Part shown: positions 29,722 through 30,868 of the stretch, in pieces
How the letters are laid out: the number at the start of each line of letters is the position of its first letter
Numbering within the stretch: position 1 is the stretch's first letter
Origin: a virus
DNA length: 30,868 nt
IMG/VR virus record: IMGVR_UViG_3300025536_000189
Span: 1-30,868 of that record
Strand: one strand, 5' to 3'
Translations under genes and position numbers: made by a program
The notes under the pieces: generated by a model
What the model was told of the DNA's origin: nothing
Database searches by the model: none
What the model saw: the letters and a program-made list of their open reading frames with translations, nothing else

Positions 29722-30868
29722 AGATACAATTCAAGATTGCAATATAAACTTCCTGATTGGATCAGGTCTTTCTTCTCCATATCTTAAACCGCTTGGCAAT
29801 ATCGAAATACTATTGACTAAACTTGAAGATCAAGAAATTAGTGACATAGAGAAAAAGGTTATACGTGCTTCGTTATATAAAAAGTTTTTTGAAGATGCGA
29901 TATTTAAAAATTCTAAAATATTGGAACCAGATACTGATGTCGAAGCGGTTTTGAAACACTATCACAATTTTTTGAAATCAGTGAACTCAATTTTGCTTCG
30001 TCGAAAGAGTACCATCCTTAGCAAAGAAGTGAATTTGTTTACAACCAACTTTGACATTTTTCTTGAGAAAGCTCTCGAGGACACAGCACTCGAATTTAAT
30101 GACGGTTTCAATGGTAGATTTCTTCCACAATTTAATCTTACTAATTTCAAAAAGTCTAGATTTAAGAAAAGTCTGCACTACGATAATATTTCAGAAATAC
30201 CAGTATTTAATCTATTAAAATTGCATGGTTCGCTATCATGGGAGCTTATAGATAGGTCGGGTAATTATGAGATTGTATTTTCCTGTGATCTAAAACATCT
30301 TACCGCTATCCAAGGTAAGCTACCTGCTGCGGCACATTTAATTGATGTACAAGCCGACTCAACAATAGAAACACTCATAGCAGCCGCGGCAGGCAAGACA
30401 CTCGATCCGTCAGTTCAAGTATTTATGGAAGCATACGAGAAATTACCGATAGTTAATCCAAATAAAGACAAGTTTCGTCACACCCTTCTAAACCAGACTT
30501 ATTATGAGATGTTACGCATTTATTCAAATGAACTAGAAAAAGAAAACACAATTCTTTTTGTTATGGGTTTTTCATTTGCAGATGAACACATACGAGAAAT
30601 CACACTTAGGGCTGCTAATTCTAATCCCACAATGATGATTTACATTTTTGCGTATAGTTCAAAAGGCAGAGCAGAAATACAAGCACGATTTGATTCAAAA
30701 AACATCAAAAATAATAATGTTTTGGTTATTGGACCTGAAATAAAAGATGACGGGGGCGACAAATTCAAGTACGATCTTGAAACAATAAATTCACAAATCT
30801 TCGACTGCCTCCTTGATAAAGAGGATTCAAAAGAAACACCACCAGATGCACCTAACGCATCTGCATAA
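29705..30868 (+). CDS. SIR2-like protein, probable antiphage NADase
   Basis: A 387-residue SIR2-like (SIR2_2) protein. It has the dinucleotide loop FLIGSGLSS (G19-S20-G21), NLFTTNFDIF (N115 and D117), LLKLHGS (H174) and VMGFSFADEHIREI (about 288-300). The Asn and His correspond to the catalytic pair needed for NAD hydrolysis in ThsA-type and SIR2-HerA proteins. Such effectors deplete NAD during phage infection. Length resembles the SIR2 partner of SIR2-HerA systems. The start overlaps res by 17 bases, so it is co-translated with the type III system. An in-frame ATG at 29663 is less likely. The stop is the last codon of the window, so any HerA partner cannot be seen. Confidence 0.85.
   Translation: MKDRIKDTIQDCNINFLIGSGLSSPYLKPLGNIEILLTKLEDQEISDIEKKVIRASLYKKFFEDAIFKNSKILEPDTDVEAVLKHYHNFLKSVNSILLRRKSTILSKEVNLFTTNFDIFLEKALEDTALEFNDGFNGRFLPQFNLTNFKKSRFKKSLHYDNISEIPVFNLLKLHGSLSWELIDRSGNYEIVFSCDLKHLTAIQGKLPAAAHLIDVQADSTIETLIAAAAGKTLDPSVQVFMEAYEKLPIVNPNKDKFRHTLLNQTYYEMLRIYSNELEKENTILFVMGFSFADEHIREITLRAANSNPTMMIYIFAYSSKGRAEIQARFDSKNIKNNNVLVIGPEIKDDGGDKFKYDLETINSQIFDCLLDKEDSKETPPDAPNASA

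Noticed and set aside
1-30868. TGA recoded as glycine (Absconditabacteria/Gracilibacteria code)
   Set aside because: Many genes end at TGA in compact ATGA overlaps, and their neighbours start there. The standard bacterial code explains all frames.
1-30868. Genes on the minus strand
   Set aside because: Every minus-strand frame of notable length lies opposite a well-supported + strand gene and shows no protein family pattern.
1-30868. CRISPR arrays, insertion sequences, rRNA or tRNA genes
   Set aside because: No regularly spaced repeats, transposase-like frames or RNA gene signatures were seen on either strand.

Overview
The window looks like part of a bacterial chromosome of the candidate phyla radiation (Patescibacteria, Parcubacteria-like) carrying a tailed-phage prophage followed by a defence cassette. 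The host assignment is an inference. It rests on the style of the type I GAPDH at the left edge, on the near absence of Shine-Dalgarno sequences before the genes, and on TGA being used as an ordinary stop (for example at 8209, 13458, 15629 and 18669), which argues against the TGA-recoding Absconditabacteria/Gracilibacteria. Every gene I support is on the + strand, coding density is very high, and no stretch above 300 bases lacks a gene.

Layout. 1-995: 3' part of a GAPDH gene with a strong intrinsic terminator. About 1006-6052: early/replication genes, comprising a small phage protein, a SymE-like protein, a Sak4-type RecA-fold ATPase, a lambda O-type replication initiator, a RusA resolvase and a ParB-DNA methyltransferase fusion. 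6087-8397: packaging genes (small protein, probable TerS, TerL, DUF2292-like protein). 8405-8543: a perfect -10 promoter box driving a short, highly structured, self-terminating RNA. 8555-13850: head genes (portal fused to a Mu F-like domain, prohead protease with scaffold-like tail, HK97-fold capsid, two accessory head proteins). 13915-22685: connectors, tail terminator, tail tube, tail chaperone with a clear programmed -1 frameshift, short tape measure, baseplate hub and tail-tip/fibre proteins. 22691-24021: lysis module with an amidase between two small membrane proteins. 24029-30868: an inverted-repeat operator/promoter, then Fic, type III Mod, type III Res and SIR2-like genes packed as one operon that reaches the window edge.

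The phage genes form a complete siphovirus-type virion set of HK97 lineage. No integrase, excisionase or classical repressor is visible. The replication genes supply initiation, annealing and resolution but no helicase or polymerase, so the host machinery would be used.

The most unusual signals are non-coding. Hairpins or pseudoknot-like folds sit directly at the start of several modules (before 1529, 2130, 3452, 6087, 8555, 13915 and 24084) in a genome that lacks Shine-Dalgarno sites. The strongest are an H-type pseudoknot candidate at 3309-3395 and the roughly 105-nt RNA at 8439-8543. The Fic / type III R-M / SIR2 operon is the best candidate for an undescribed composite defence system.
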